Shown here one piece after another: positions 9,281 through 17,660 of a stretch of 64,000 nucleotides of DNA. Position 1 is the stretch's first letter; each line of letters opens with the position of its first letter. The position numbers and the translations under genes were made by a program. The notes under the pieces were generated by a model that was given only the letters and a program-made list of their open reading frames with translations, made no database searches and was not told the DNA's origin. Location: positions 3,906,001 through 3,970,000 of the forward strand of contig NZ_CP139972.1 of NCBI RefSeq assembly GCF_034424315.1, in the 5' to 3' direction. The stretch comes from Chitinophaga sancti. Lineage in GTDB: Bacteria > Bacteroidota > Bacteroidia > Chitinophagales > Chitinophagaceae.

Positions 9281-10168
9281 ATGCAAATTTTAGACGGTAA
9301 ACTTGTATCAGCGGCTATCAAAGCCCAACTGGCAGAAAAGGTAACTGAACTGAAGGCTTTAGGTCAAAAAGTTCCTCACCTGGCTGCCATCCTGGTAGGC
9401 AACAACCCTGCCAGCGAAACATACGTTGCTTCAAAAGTTAAATCTTGCGCAGAGATTGGTTACAACTCTACCCTGCTTCGTTTCGATGAAAAAATCTCCG
9501 AAAAACATCTGCTGGACAATATCACCCTGCTGAATGAAAATGCAGATATTGACGGTATTCTTGTACAATTACCACTTCCCAAACATATCAACGAAGAAGT
9601 TGTAATCAATACCATCGATCCAAGCAAGGACGTAGACGGATTCCACCCGGTAAATGTTGGTAAAATGGTCAGCGGCCTGCCTACCTTCATCCCTGCTACT
9701 CCTTATGGTATCATGCTGATGCTGGAACACTACAATGTGCCAACCAAAGGCAAGCATGCTGTAGTGATTGGCCGTAGTCACATCGTAGGTACACCTGTCA
9801 GCATCCTGCTGAGCAGAAACAGCTATCCCGGCAACTGCACCGTTACCCTTACACACTCTCACACACCTAACCTGAAAGAACTTTGCCTGCAGGCAGATAT
9901 CATCGTAGCAGCCATCGGTCGTCCGAACTTCGTGACTGCCGATATGGTGAAAGAAGGTGCCGTGATCGTGGATGTAGGGATCAACCGAATTGAAGATGCT
10001 TCCAAAAAATCCGGTTTCAGACTGGTAGGTGATGTGGATTTCAATGCGGTAGCAGAGAAATGTAGCTTTATCACACCGGTTCCGGGGGGCGTAGGCCCAA
10101 TGACCATCGCAGCATTGCTGAAGAATACCTATCATGCGGCTGTAGGTCAGAAAGGGAACATGAATTAA
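9281..10168 (+). CDS. folD: Bifunctional methylenetetrahydrofolate dehydrogenase/cyclohydrolase
   Basis: FolD interconverts 5,10-methylene-, methenyl- and 10-formyl-tetrahydrofolate with NADP. The family motifs are present: the substrate loop [18 protein letters not shown], the [12 protein letters not shown] segment, and [16 protein letters not shown] near the C-terminus. The ATG at 9281 is chosen over a TTG two codons earlier because it directly follows the promoter box. It is 295 residues long and complete. Confidence 0.96.
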   Translation: MQILDGKLVSAAIKAQLAEKVTELKALGQKVPHLAAILVGNNPASETYVASKVKSCAEIGYNSTLLRFDEKISEKHLLDNITLLNENADIDGILVQLPLPKHINEEVVINTIDPSKDVDGFHPVNVGKMVSGLPTFIPATPYGIMLMLEHYNVPTKGKHAVVIGRSHIVGTPVSILLSRNSYPGNCTVTLTHSHTPNLKELCLQADIIVAAIGRPNFVTADMVKEGAVIVDVGINRIEDASKKSGFRLVGDVDFNAVAEKCSFITPVPGGVGPMTIAALLKNTYHAAVGQKGNMN

Positions 10169-10301
10169 TTACGTTGTAGTTGAATTGATACCAGGAATTG
10201 CCATTGAGTTGCGCTCAAAGGCTTGCAGGATGGGCCTTCTTCTGAAGGACCAGGGATCAATGCAACGGAAAGAAATCAAACTATCACACAAGCTATTATA
10301 T

Positions 10302-10338
10302 GGTACGCATAGTGCTAATGGCAATATGCGTACCTTTG
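10302..10338 (+). promoter_or_regulatory. Dyad overlapping the queE promoter
   Basis: GGTACGCATA (10302-10311) and its perfect complement TATGCGTACC (10325-10334) flank 13 bases. The right arm runs into the -7 box TAccTTTG (10331-10338), which ends four bases before the queE ATG. A protein bound here would block RNA polymerase, so this looks like an operator. The dyad lies upstream of the predicted transcript start, so it is unlikely to be an RNA element. Confidence 0.6.
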
Positions 10339-10342
10339 TATT

Positions 10343-10969
10343 ATGTCAACGACTGCCACATATCAACACGTACGTACCCTGCCTGTAATGGAACGCTTTT
10401 ACACCATCCAGGGTGAAGGTAATTACCAGGGCTGTGCAGCTTATTTCATCCGCCTCGGTGGTTGTGATGTAGGCTGTCATTGGTGCGATGTGAAAGATAG
10501 CTGGGAGGCAGATCGTCATCCCCAGCTGGAATTGACAGATCTCGTGAGTGAAGCAGCCAGTTATCCTGGCCGTATTGCCGTAATCACTGGCGGTGAGCCA
10601 TTAATGCACAACCTGGATGCGCTGACTGCAGACCTCCATGCAGCCGGTTTCCGCACACATATAGAAACTTCAGGATCCTCTCCTCTTTCCGGTAATTGGG
10701 ACTGGATAACATTATCCCCCAAGAAATTCAAGGCACCCCTGCCTGAGATCTGTGCCCTTGCCAATGAACTGAAAGTGGTGATTTTTAATAAGAGTGATTT
10801 TGCCTGGGCAGAGAAATATGCTGCGCTTGCGGGCCCTCATTGTAAACTGTATATTCAGCCGGAATGGAACAAGGCTGCAGAAATGACACCATTGATCATT
10901 GATTATATCAAGGACCATCCGAAATGGCAGCTTTCTTTGCAGGTGCACAAGTATATTAATGTACCCTGA
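10343..10969 (+). CDS. queE: 7-carboxy-7-deazaguanine synthase
   Basis: QueE is the radical-SAM enzyme that contracts 6-carboxytetrahydropterin to 7-carboxy-7-deazaguanine in queuosine biosynthesis. The short 208-residue protein has the QueE-type cluster motif CDVGCHWC (CX3CX2C), preceded by FYTIQGEGNYQG, and a GGEP motif (ITGGEPLMHN). Its substrate-forming partner queD lies 40 kb away in this window. The C-terminus is HKYINVP, and two further copies of this tail are found downstream. Confidence 0.93.
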   Translation: MSTTATYQHVRTLPVMERFYTIQGEGNYQGCAAYFIRLGGCDVGCHWCDVKDSWEADRHPQLELTDLVSEAASYPGRIAVITGGEPLMHNLDALTADLHAAGFRTHIETSGSSPLSGNWDWITLSPKKFKAPLPEICALANELKVVIFNKSDFAWAEKYAALAGPHCKLYIQPEWNKAAEMTPLIIDYIKDHPKWQLSLQVHKYINVP

Positions 10970-11152
10970 TATTTCCAGGGTTCTCTTGTTTACATTATGG
11001 TCTCCTTCCCTTGTGAGTAATTTTAATACCCACTCCTTACTCAACTTACAAATATATTAATGTACCATAAGTACAGTTAGAAGACTTAAAGTTTTAAGTA
11101 CAATCCTGCATGGCCCCCTCCACAAGGGCACAAATATATTAATCTGCTATAA
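10946..11152 (+). repeat. Echo copies of the queE 3' end
   Basis: The last codons of queE (HKYINVP-stop, 10946-10969) reappear at 11047-11070 (YKYINVP-stop) and at 11129-11152 (HKYINLL-stop). The DNA core acaa-tatattaat is nearly constant, and copies 2 and 3 also share ATAAGTACA after it. This accounts for much of the 310-base spacer before the OmpA-family gene. The copies are short and not translated in any visible gene. Confidence 0.6.
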
Positions 11153-11279
11153 GTACAATACAGGTTCAGATCATAACGTTTATTGTGAAAAAAATATGTA
11201 ATCGCATTGATTATCTGATAGAAAGACATTCATCTGGCGATTTTTTCATATATTGGACCCACATTCCCAATCATAAGTT

Positions 11280-13175
11280 ATGGCTAAATTCCCAATATTG
11301 CTGAGTTGTCTTGTGATTAGCCTGGGTGTGCATGCTCAGGTGGTAACCTATGATAACGCTAAGAAAAAAGCACAGAAGAGTTTTGACAATGCACAGTTGG
11401 CGGTTTCGGAGTATAAAACGGAAGATGCTATTATTTATTTACAGGAAGCAGTACGGGCTGAGCCCGGATTTACGGATGCTTATGGACAAATGACGATTTC
11501 CTATGTAGAGTTAAAGAAATACGATGAGGCGATCAGTGCTTTTGAAAATTTGAAACGGCTGGATAGCGCGTCTATCCGACCTGCCCTGCTGGCATACTCG
11601 AAAGCCCTGGGAGGTGTGGGCAGATTTACTGAAGCCCTGGCTAGCATCAATCTTTACATTGCGACTACAAAGGTTAAGAATCCAAAAGCAGAGGCCCTGC
11701 AAAAAACTTTCACCTACGCTGCCAAAGAAGCAGCCCACCCGGTACCCTTCAAACCCGTTAACCTGGGTGATAACGTAAATACCAAGGATGGTGAATATTT
11801 CCCTTCGCTGACGATCGACAATCAAATGCTTGTATTTACCCGCAGGGTGAATGGCAAGAATGAGGATTTCTATGTGTCAGAAAGAGATGATAGCATGCAC
11901 TGGAAAAAGGCTTACAACCTGGGTGCGCCAGTGAACTCTCCACAATTCAATGAAGGTGCACAAAACATTTCCCAGGATGGAAATACGATCGTGTTTACAG
12001 GATGTAATTTCCCCAACGGACGTGGCAGCTGCGATATTTACTACGCTATCAGAACAGAAGAAGGACTCTGGGTAGAACCAATGAACCTGGGAAACCCGAT
12101 CAATACCAGGGACTGGGAGTCTCAGCCTTGTCTTTCTCCTGATAAACAGACCTTGTATTTTGCCCGGGAAACTGCGGATGCCGGTTCTGATATTTTCATG
12201 AGTGAAATGCAGGCCAATGGCAGATGGGGTACTCCTGAAAGACTGGGTCCAAACATCAATACGCCTGGTGATGAAAGTACGCCGTTTATTCATGCGGATA
12301 ACCAGACTTTGTACTTTGCCTCTAACGGACGACCGGGTTTTGGTGGCATGGACCTCTTCTATTCCCGCAGACAGCCGGATGGCAGCTGGGGCCCCGCTGT
12401 AAACCTGGGTTATCCTATCAATACAATGGATGAAGAAGCCAGTATGGTAGTGGCAGCTGATGGTAAAACTGCGTATTATGCTTCTGATCGTACAGATAGC
12501 CGGGGATCCCTGGATATCTATAGCTTTGAATTGTATCCTGCTGCCAGGCCGCTGAAAACTCTGTATGTAAGAGGATATGTGTTTGATGCAAAAAACCAGA
12601 AACGCCTGGTTGCTAATATAGAGTTGCAAGACCTGGAAACAGGACAAACAATGGCAGATATCAAGAGTGATCTCCTGGGCAATTACCTGGTTGCATTGCC
12701 CGTGGGCAGGGATTATGGACTGAATGTAAATAAGAAAGGTTACCTGTTCCATTCTGAGAATTTCTCACTGAAAGGGGCGGAAAAAGATACCGGTTATTTC
12801 AGGGAAGTGCCTTTGGTACCGCTGGATACAAGTGCAATCATGGTATTGAACAACGTGTTCTTTGCGAGCAGGGAGTATACGCTGAAAGCAGAGTCTTATG
12901 TAGAGTTGAACAGGTTGGTAGGATTAATGAAAGAGAACCCAACGATGATCGTGGAAATCAGCGGACACACGGATGATGTTGGTAATGATCAGATCAACCT
13001 GACACTCTCTGATAAGCGTGCGCAGGCTGTGGTGCAATACCTGGAGCAGAAAGGGATAGAGGCGGAACGACTGGTAGCGAAAGGATATGGTGAAAGTAAG
13101 CCGGTGGCGGATAATGAAACCCCGGAAGGAAGAGCACAGAACAGGCGAACAGAGTTTAAGATTATTAAGTTATAA
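11280..13175 (+). CDS. PorE-like OmpA-family protein (TPR, PD40 propeller, CRD, OmpA)
   Basis: The 631-residue protein has a signal peptide (cleavage near VHAQ), TPR-like helices at about 25-130, PD40/WD40-like blades at about 145-415 ('QPCLSPDKQTLYFARE', 'TPFIHADNQTLYFASNGRPG', 'ASMVVAADGKTAYYASDR'), a carboxypeptidase-regulatory-like fold at about 425-505 and an OmpA C-terminal domain at about 515-631 with the peptidoglycan-binding SGHTDDVGNDQINLTLSDKRAQ stretch. This order matches PorE, which anchors the type IX secretion system to peptidoglycan. Other TPR/PD40/OmpA paralogues exist in this phylum, so PorE is a likely but not certain name. No clear lipobox is seen. Confidence 0.85.
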   Translation: MAKFPILLSCLVISLGVHAQVVTYDNAKKKAQKSFDNAQLAVSEYKTEDAIIYLQEAVRAEPGFTDAYGQMTISYVELKKYDEAISAFENLKRLDSASIRPALLAYSKALGGVGRFTEALASINLYIATTKVKNPKAEALQKTFTYAAKEAAHPVPFKPVNLGDNVNTKDGEYFPSLTIDNQMLVFTRRVNGKNEDFYVSERDDSMHWKKAYNLGAPVNSPQFNEGAQNISQDGNTIVFTGCNFPNGRGSCDIYYAIRTEEGLWVEPMNLGNPINTRDWESQPCLSPDKQTLYFARETADAGSDIFMSEMQANGRWGTPERLGPNINTPGDESTPFIHADNQTLYFASNGRPGFGGMDLFYSRRQPDGSWGPAVNLGYPINTMDEEASMVVAADGKTAYYASDRTDSRGSLDIYSFELYPAARPLKTLYVRGYVFDAKNQKRLVANIELQDLETGQTMADIKSDLLGNYLVALPVGRDYGLNVNKKGYLFHSENFSLKGAEKDTGYFREVPLVPLDTSAIMVLNNVFFASREYTLKAESYVELNRLVGLMKENPTMIVEISGHTDDVGNDQINLTLSDKRAQAVVQYLEQKGIEAERLVAKGYGESKPVADNETPEGRAQNRRTEFKIIKL

Positions 13176-13177
13176 AA

Positions 13178-13212
13178 TTAAAAAGGCGGCTTCTGAGAGG
13201 CCGCCTTTTTAA
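13178..13212 (+). terminator. Terminator of the PorE-like gene
   Basis: The stem aaaaggcggc... / ...gccgccttttt starts just past the stop codon and ends in a T-run. The A-run on the left could serve the convergent phosphatase gene as well. Confidence 0.9.
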
Positions 13213-13213
13213 T

Positions 13214-13285
13214 TAGCACTCATTTCATAAATAGGTATTTGTATTGATCACCAATACTTAAATGGTAATTATGAAACGAGTGCTA
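13214..13285. repeat. 72-bp nested palindrome at the end of the phosphatase gene
   Basis: Outer arms TAGCACTCATTTCATAA (13214-13230) and TTATGAAACGAGTGCTA (13269-13285) pair at 16 of 17 positions. Inside lies a second dyad, GTATTG-ATCAC-CAATAC (13241-13257). The right outer arm includes the stop codon of the acid phosphatase gene (13283-13285). Confidence 0.7.
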
Positions 13286-14071
13286 GTAATTCTTTAGTTG
13301 CGTTTGCAATATTGAATCGATATTTTGTTTGTAATTATATTGGAACAATGCAGGTAACCAATCTCCGTACATGGGATTTGGTAATACAATAAACCTGCTG
13401 CCAAATTCAGCTGCAGCCTGCTTTGTAGCGGCTTCCCTTTTATCAGCAGGCTGCTTTTCAAAGATGGCAGAAAAGTCTCCCAGGTTATCCCCCATCAGCA
13501 AAATTATTTCATGTGTTTTGGCCACTTGCAGTCTTCTTTCTTCTTTGCTGGAAGTTGTTGTTTTAGGGATCAGGTGTTCATTATCTGCATCCGGAAAATT
13601 CCAGCGTTGCAAGTTTTGTAAGGTAACGCCTCGTTCTGCTTCGGAACGGTTGGTGATGTAATACACGTGTACACCTTTTTCTGCTGCATATTTCAGGAAG
13701 GATAATGCGCCGGGAACGGTGTCTGCAATGGCTTTGCTGGTCCACTCCTGCCAGGTTTTATCGCTGTAGTTTTCACCTTTTAATGCAACGTGTACATTGT
13801 ATGGACTGTTGTCTAATACAGTTTCATCAATGTCTGTAACTATGGCCATTGGCTTAGAAGCGCCGCGTTGCAGATCTTCGTTCAGGCGAAGACGGGCGAA
13901 GTTATATGCCTGGAAACAGAGTGCTTTATATTCGGCAGACCGCTGTTGCCATAAGGCTGCAAATGCAGGACCATAGGGCGCTAAGGCGGCATGTTGTGCT
14001 GCAGGTTTTGGCGCCTTGCATGCGAAAAGGAGGGCGCAGGCGAGGAAAAGTGGGAAGCGGTTTGAAAACAT
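13283..14071 (-). CDS. Lipoprotein e(P4)-family acid phosphatase / 5'-nucleotidase
   Basis: This HAD-superfamily class B/C acid phosphatase has motif I as VTDIDETVLDNSPY, where the two Asp residues are the nucleophile and the acid/base, then the ITNRSEAERG motif and the acidic LLMGDNLGDF motif. The start at 14071 gives a lipoprotein signal (MFSNRFPLFLACALLFAC) with a LFAC lipobox, so the enzyme is probably an outer-membrane or periplasmic lipoprotein that strips phosphate from nucleotides. The upstream 12 codons of the open frame are not used in this model. Confidence 0.9.
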   Translation of the reverse strand: MFSNRFPLFLACALLFACKAPKPAAQHAALAPYGPAFAALWQQRSAEYKALCFQAYNFARLRLNEDLQRGASKPMAIVTDIDETVLDNSPYNVHVALKGENYSDKTWQEWTSKAIADTVPGALSFLKYAAEKGVHVYYITNRSEAERGVTLQNLQRWNFPDADNEHLIPKTTTSSKEERRLQVAKTHEIILLMGDNLGDFSAIFEKQPADKREAATKQAAAEFGSRFIVLPNPMYGDWLPALFQYNYKQNIDSILQTQLKNY

Positions 14072-14117
14072 ACGCAAAAAGTTGTAACTTAAGGAAGTTG
14101 ACCACAAAAGTAGGAAA

Positions 14118-15221
14118 ATGCAGGAAGAAACACGTTATCAGATTGCACTTACAAAGATCCCACAAATAGGAAATAAGATAGCCCAACAGTTGATGACTTA
14201 CTTTGGAAATGCGGGTAGCATATTTAAAGCGGGCAGCAGGGAATTAGAATGCCTGCCGATGATGGGGAAGGTGAGAGCGAATGCTATCAGGGAGTTTAAA
14301 GATTTTCGCTGGGTGGACAGGGAAATGACCTTCCTGGAGCATTATAAGATAGCCGCTATTAGTTATCTGTCACCACTTTATCCACAGCGATTACTGCATT
14401 GTTACGATAATCCTTTCCTCTTATATTATAAAGGGAATGCGAATCTGAACACGAAGCGCATTATTAATGTGATTGGCACGCGTGCCCCAACATCGCATGG
14501 CAGGGAGGTGTGTGCTAACCTGATAGCGGGATTGGAGGCCAGTAATATCATGGTAGTGAGTGGACTGGCATATGGCATAGATGTGCTTGCACATGCTACG
14601 GCATTAAAGCATGGGATGCCTACGGTAGGGATCCTGGCGCATGGGCTGGATAGAATTTACCCGGATGTGCATGCGGGTACAGCACGGCAAATGGTGGAGC
14701 AGGGTGGATTGCTGACGGAGTATGCCAGGGAAACGATGCCTGATAAGCCGAATTTTCCTAAGCGGAACAGGATAGTGGCAGGGATGTCGGATGCAACGGT
14801 GTTAATAGAGAGTGGGATCAAAGGTGGGTCGATGATTACGGCGGATATTGCTAATAGTTATAACAGGGATGTATTTGCAATACCGGGGCGCGTAGGTGAT
14901 GAAAAGTCAGCGGGCTGTCATCATTTGATAAAGAATCATCAGGCGATGTTGATAACGGATGCGGAGGATATATTAAAGGCGATGAATTGGGATGATGTGG
15001 TGAAGCGGCCGGTAGTGGCAAGGCAGCAGGAATTGCGGGTGGAGCTGAGTGAGGAGGCGCGGCAGATATTAGGGCTTTTTAATAAGAGTGAAGATTATCA
15101 TATAGATTATATCTATGGGAGGTGTCCTTTGCCGGAGAGCAGGGTGGCGTCTGTGATTTATCAGCTGGAGATGGATAATTTGTTGAGGAGTATGCCGGGG
15201 AAGCGGTATCAGCTGGTTTGA
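14118..15221 (+). CDS. dprA: DNA-processing protein DprA
   Basis: DprA loads RecA on single-stranded DNA during natural transformation. The 367-residue protein has an N-terminal helix-hairpin-helix region (about 1-75), the Rossmann-like core with RIINVIGTRAPTSHGREV, MVVSGLAYGIDVLAH, GLDRIYPD and NRIVAGMSDATVLIES, and a C-terminal winged-helix (about 300-367) ending RYQLV. The gene is unusually rich in AGG, GGG and GCGG-type codons near its end, and a divergent copy of its tail follows 350 bases downstream. Confidence 0.95.
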   Translation: MQEETRYQIALTKIPQIGNKIAQQLMTYFGNAGSIFKAGSRELECLPMMGKVRANAIREFKDFRWVDREMTFLEHYKIAAISYLSPLYPQRLLHCYDNPFLLYYKGNANLNTKRIINVIGTRAPTSHGREVCANLIAGLEASNIMVVSGLAYGIDVLAHATALKHGMPTVGILAHGLDRIYPDVHAGTARQMVEQGGLLTEYARETMPDKPNFPKRNRIVAGMSDATVLIESGIKGGSMITADIANSYNRDVFAIPGRVGDEKSAGCHHLIKNHQAMLITDAEDILKAMNWDDVVKRPVVARQQELRVELSEEARQILGLFNKSEDYHIDYIYGRCPLPESRVASVIYQLEMDNLLRSMPGKRYQLV

Positions 15222-15239
15222 GGAGGGGAAGTGTGTTGG

Positions 15240-15466
15240 ACGGGGGTTGCGAATGGTTTGGGGAGATTGAGAAAGATGGAGAAGTTGGAAACTTTGCTGG
15301 GAGGGGATTTCGACGGGTTGGAGGAGGTTGAGTAAGATGGAGAGGCTGAGAAGTGTGCTGGGCGGGGCTTGCGAATGGTTTGGGGGATTGAGAAAGATGA
15401 AGAAGTTGGAAACTTTGCTGGGTGAGGATTTCGACGGGTTGGGGAAGGCTGAGAAAGATGAAGTTG
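15240..15466 (+). repeat. Four imperfect ~61-bp tandem units after dprA
   Basis: Four units follow each other (15240-15300, 15301-15361, 15362-15421, 15422-15466 partial). Units 1 and 3 share ttgcgaatggtttgggg, and units 2 and 4 share gatttcgacgggttgg, which also gives a 122-bp period. All contain gttgag/aaagatg and units 1-3 end in gctgg. The DNA is purine- and G-rich on the plus strand. A 62-codon open frame crosses it, but it has no start signal and arises from the repeats. Confidence 0.75.
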
Positions 15467-15522
15467 TTAGAAAAAAAGCCAGGAAAGTGCTTACCAGGTC
15501 TGTAGTAATTGAATAACCAAAG

Positions 15523-15573
15523 ATGAATAAATTATTAAGAAGTACGCCAAAACAGCGCTATCAGCTGGTTTGA
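15523..15573 (+). pseudogene. Divergent duplicate of the dprA C-terminus
   Basis: Codons 15523-15573 read MNKLLRSTPKQRYQLV-stop and match the dprA ending MDNLLRSMPGKRYQLV-stop at 11 of 16 residues. Many of the matching codons differ at the third base (TTA TTA AGA against TTG TTG AGG), so this is not a recent copy. Some similarity seems to extend upstream (tctgtagtaattgaa). It may be the remnant of an older dprA end. Confidence 0.6.
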
Positions 15574-15619
15574 GGCAATTTAAAAACAGGAACCGGAATG
15601 ACGGACATCACAACAATTT

Positions 15620-15648
15620 TTGTATTTGCTTAAATAACTGTACATTTG
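15620..15648 (+). promoter_or_regulatory. Promoter of guaB
   Basis: TTG (15620-15622), 18 bases, then TAcaTTTG (15641-15648) fits the Bacteroidota promoter pattern. It predicts a leader of about 33 bases before the ATG at 15685. Confidence 0.65.
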
Positions 15649-15684
15649 CGTGCAATTATTTAATAACTGACAAATAGTTGCAAC

Positions 15685-17157
15685 ATGCCTGCCGGAAAAT
15701 CAAAACCGAAATTTGTAGAGGACGGACTTACCTTTGATGATGTACTTCTGGTTCCAGCCTACTCTGAAGTCTTGCCCAGAGACGTTAATATCAGCACGCA
15801 ACTTACCAAAAACTTACGCCTGAACATTCCAATGGTCTCCGCTGCCATGGATACCGTAACTGAAGCTAATCTGGCCATCTCTTTGGCGCGCCAGGGTGGT
15901 ATCGGTATTCTGCACAAGAATATGTCCATTGAAAAACAGGCCGAGCTAGTACGTAAGGTAAAGCGTAGTGAAAACGGGCTGATCCTCGATCCGGTAACCC
16001 TGCATGCAAATGCATCTATCGGAGAAGCTCTCCGCCTGATGAAAGAAAACAGCATCGGTGGAATTCCTATCATAGATGAGCAAAACAAACTCGTTGGTAT
16101 CCTTACCAATCGTGACCTGCGCTTCGAAAGGAACATGAAACGCGTTGTAAGCGAAGTAATGACTTCTCAGAACCTTGTAACTGCTCCGGAAGGTACTGAT
16201 CTGAAGAAAGCAGAGAGAATCCTTCAACAGAATAAAATTGAGAAATTACCAGTGGTTGGTAAGAATGGTAAACTCGTAGGTCTGATCACTTACCGTGATA
16301 TCCTGCAGCTGACCAGCTATCCAAATGCTGTGAAAGATGAATATGGTCGTCTGATTGTAGGTGCAGCATTAGGTATTACTCCTGATGTACTGGACAGGGC
16401 ACAGGCGCTCATCAATGTGGGTGTGGATGTAGTTTGTCTCGATAGCTCTCATGGTCACTCAGTAGGTGTACTGAATGGTTTGAAGAAACTGAAAAAGCAG
16501 TTCCCTAAACTACAGGTGATTGCAGGTAACGTAGCTACCGGCGATGGCGCACTGGCACTGGCAGAAGCAGGTGCTGATGCGGTGAAAGTGGGTGTTGGTC
16601 CTGGTTCTATCTGTACTACCCGTGTAGTAACAGGTGCTGGTTTCCCCCAGCTCTCCGCTGTTATGAATGCTGCTGCTGCCCTGAAAAAACTGGGGATCCC
16701 GGTGATTGCAGATGGTGGTATCCGTTATACCGGTGATATGGTAAAAGCTATCGCTGCAGGTGCATCCTGCGTAATGGCTGGTTCTATCTTCGCAGGTACC
16801 GAAGAAAGCCCTGGAGAAACTATCATCTACGAAGGACGTAAGTTCAAGTCTTATCGTGGTATGGGTTCCCTGGAAGCAATGGTTGAAGGTTCAAAAGATC
16901 GTTATTTCCAGGAAGAAGATGATATTAAGAAACTGGTGCCGGAAGGTATCGTAGGTCGCGTACCTTACAAAGGCATGCTGGCAGAAGTGATTCAGCAGTT
17001 TGTAGGCGGTCTGCGTGCTGGTATGGGTCTGACTGGTTCTAAAGATATCAAAGCGCTGCAGGCAGCACAGTTCATTAGGATCTCTCCTGCTACAGTGAAG
17101 GAAAATCACCCGCATGATGTGGTGATCACCAAGGAAGCACCGAACTATAGCAGATAA
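15685..17157 (+). CDS. guaB: Inosine-5'-monophosphate dehydrogenase
   Basis: GuaB oxidises IMP to XMP with NAD+, the first committed step to GTP. The 490-residue protein has the TIM-barrel ends ([28 protein letters not shown]), a pair of CBS domains inserted at about 95-215, the catalytic loop [13 protein letters not shown] with Cys310, and the flap [11 protein letters not shown]. The length and all motifs are normal. It has its own promoter and terminator, so it is probably monocistronic. Confidence 0.97.
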   Translation: MPAGKSKPKFVEDGLTFDDVLLVPAYSEVLPRDVNISTQLTKNLRLNIPMVSAAMDTVTEANLAISLARQGGIGILHKNMSIEKQAELVRKVKRSENGLILDPVTLHANASIGEALRLMKENSIGGIPIIDEQNKLVGILTNRDLRFERNMKRVVSEVMTSQNLVTAPEGTDLKKAERILQQNKIEKLPVVGKNGKLVGLITYRDILQLTSYPNAVKDEYGRLIVGAALGITPDVLDRAQALINVGVDVVCLDSSHGHSVGVLNGLKKLKKQFPKLQVIAGNVATGDGALALAEAGADAVKVGVGPGSICTTRVVTGAGFPQLSAVMNAAAALKKLGIPVIADGGIRYTGDMVKAIAAGASCVMAGSIFAGTEESPGETIIYEGRKFKSYRGMGSLEAMVEGSKDRYFQEEDDIKKLVPEGIVGRVPYKGMLAEVIQQFVGGLRAGMGLTGSKDIKALQAAQFIRISPATVKENHPHDVVITKEAPNYSR

Positions 17158-17178
17158 TTTAATTTTAAATAATGCCGG

Positions 17179-17215
17179 AGGGCATCTCATCTTATTGGTG
17201 AGATGCCCTTTTTTA
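17179..17215 (+). terminator. Terminator of guaB
   Basis: The stem gggcatctca / tgagatgccc has a 10-base loop and is followed by six T. It lies 22 bases past the guaB stop codon. Confidence 0.92.
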
Positions 17216-17376
17216 TTGCGGGTAATGACCAGCGACAAGCTTTCCTAAAAATGATTTTCATTCCCCATTGGTGAATTCCGTCTTTCCTGCATGTTCTATT
17301 GCAGACAAACACCCGCTTCAAAATGAAACAACGCCACCCAAAACACTATAAAGACTCAGTGCGTCTTTTATTCATG

Positions 17377-17481
17377 TATTACATTACTCTATCATTTTAA
17401 GTACACCAGTATATCACTTCATTATCCAATCGATATAGAGGTGATATACTGGTGTACTCTTAGTAAACTTATAATGTAATA
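17377..17481. repeat. Symmetric 105-bp palindromic element before lnt
   Basis: An 18-bp perfect inner inverted repeat (17400-17417 and 17441-17458, AGTACACCAGTATATCAC and complement) surrounds a 23-base loop. Outside it, TATTACATTA (17377-17386) pairs with TAATGTAATA (17472-17481), each separated from the inner arm by exactly 13 bases. The 500-base guaB-lnt spacer holds no convincing gene; a GGCCTGCAGCC element lies at 17536-17546. Confidence 0.7.
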
Positions 17482-17660
17482 TTGGCTCTATGTTCGGCCT
17501 ATGCTCAGGCAGGCAATTCCCCGGATGTAAGATATGGCCTGCAGCCTGCTTTAAAATGAAGCTGAGCCACTTCATTTTATGAAAACATTGAAAATTCACC
17601 TCAGTGACTTCACTCCAATTTTATCCTGATCCTCCTATTAATCCTTATTTTTGACCCGCT

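Noticed and set aside
10169..10343. preQ1 riboswitch before queE
   Set aside because: The promoter box ends four bases before the start codon, so there is no leader RNA to fold.
15328..15516. 62-codon frame after dprA
   Set aside because: It begins at a TTG, lies over the 61-bp tandem repeats and has no conserved motifs; its apparent repeats follow from the DNA.
17414..17599. 61-codon minus-strand frame before lnt
   Set aside because: Its 3' part is the palindrome at 17377-17481, and no start signal or family match is visible.
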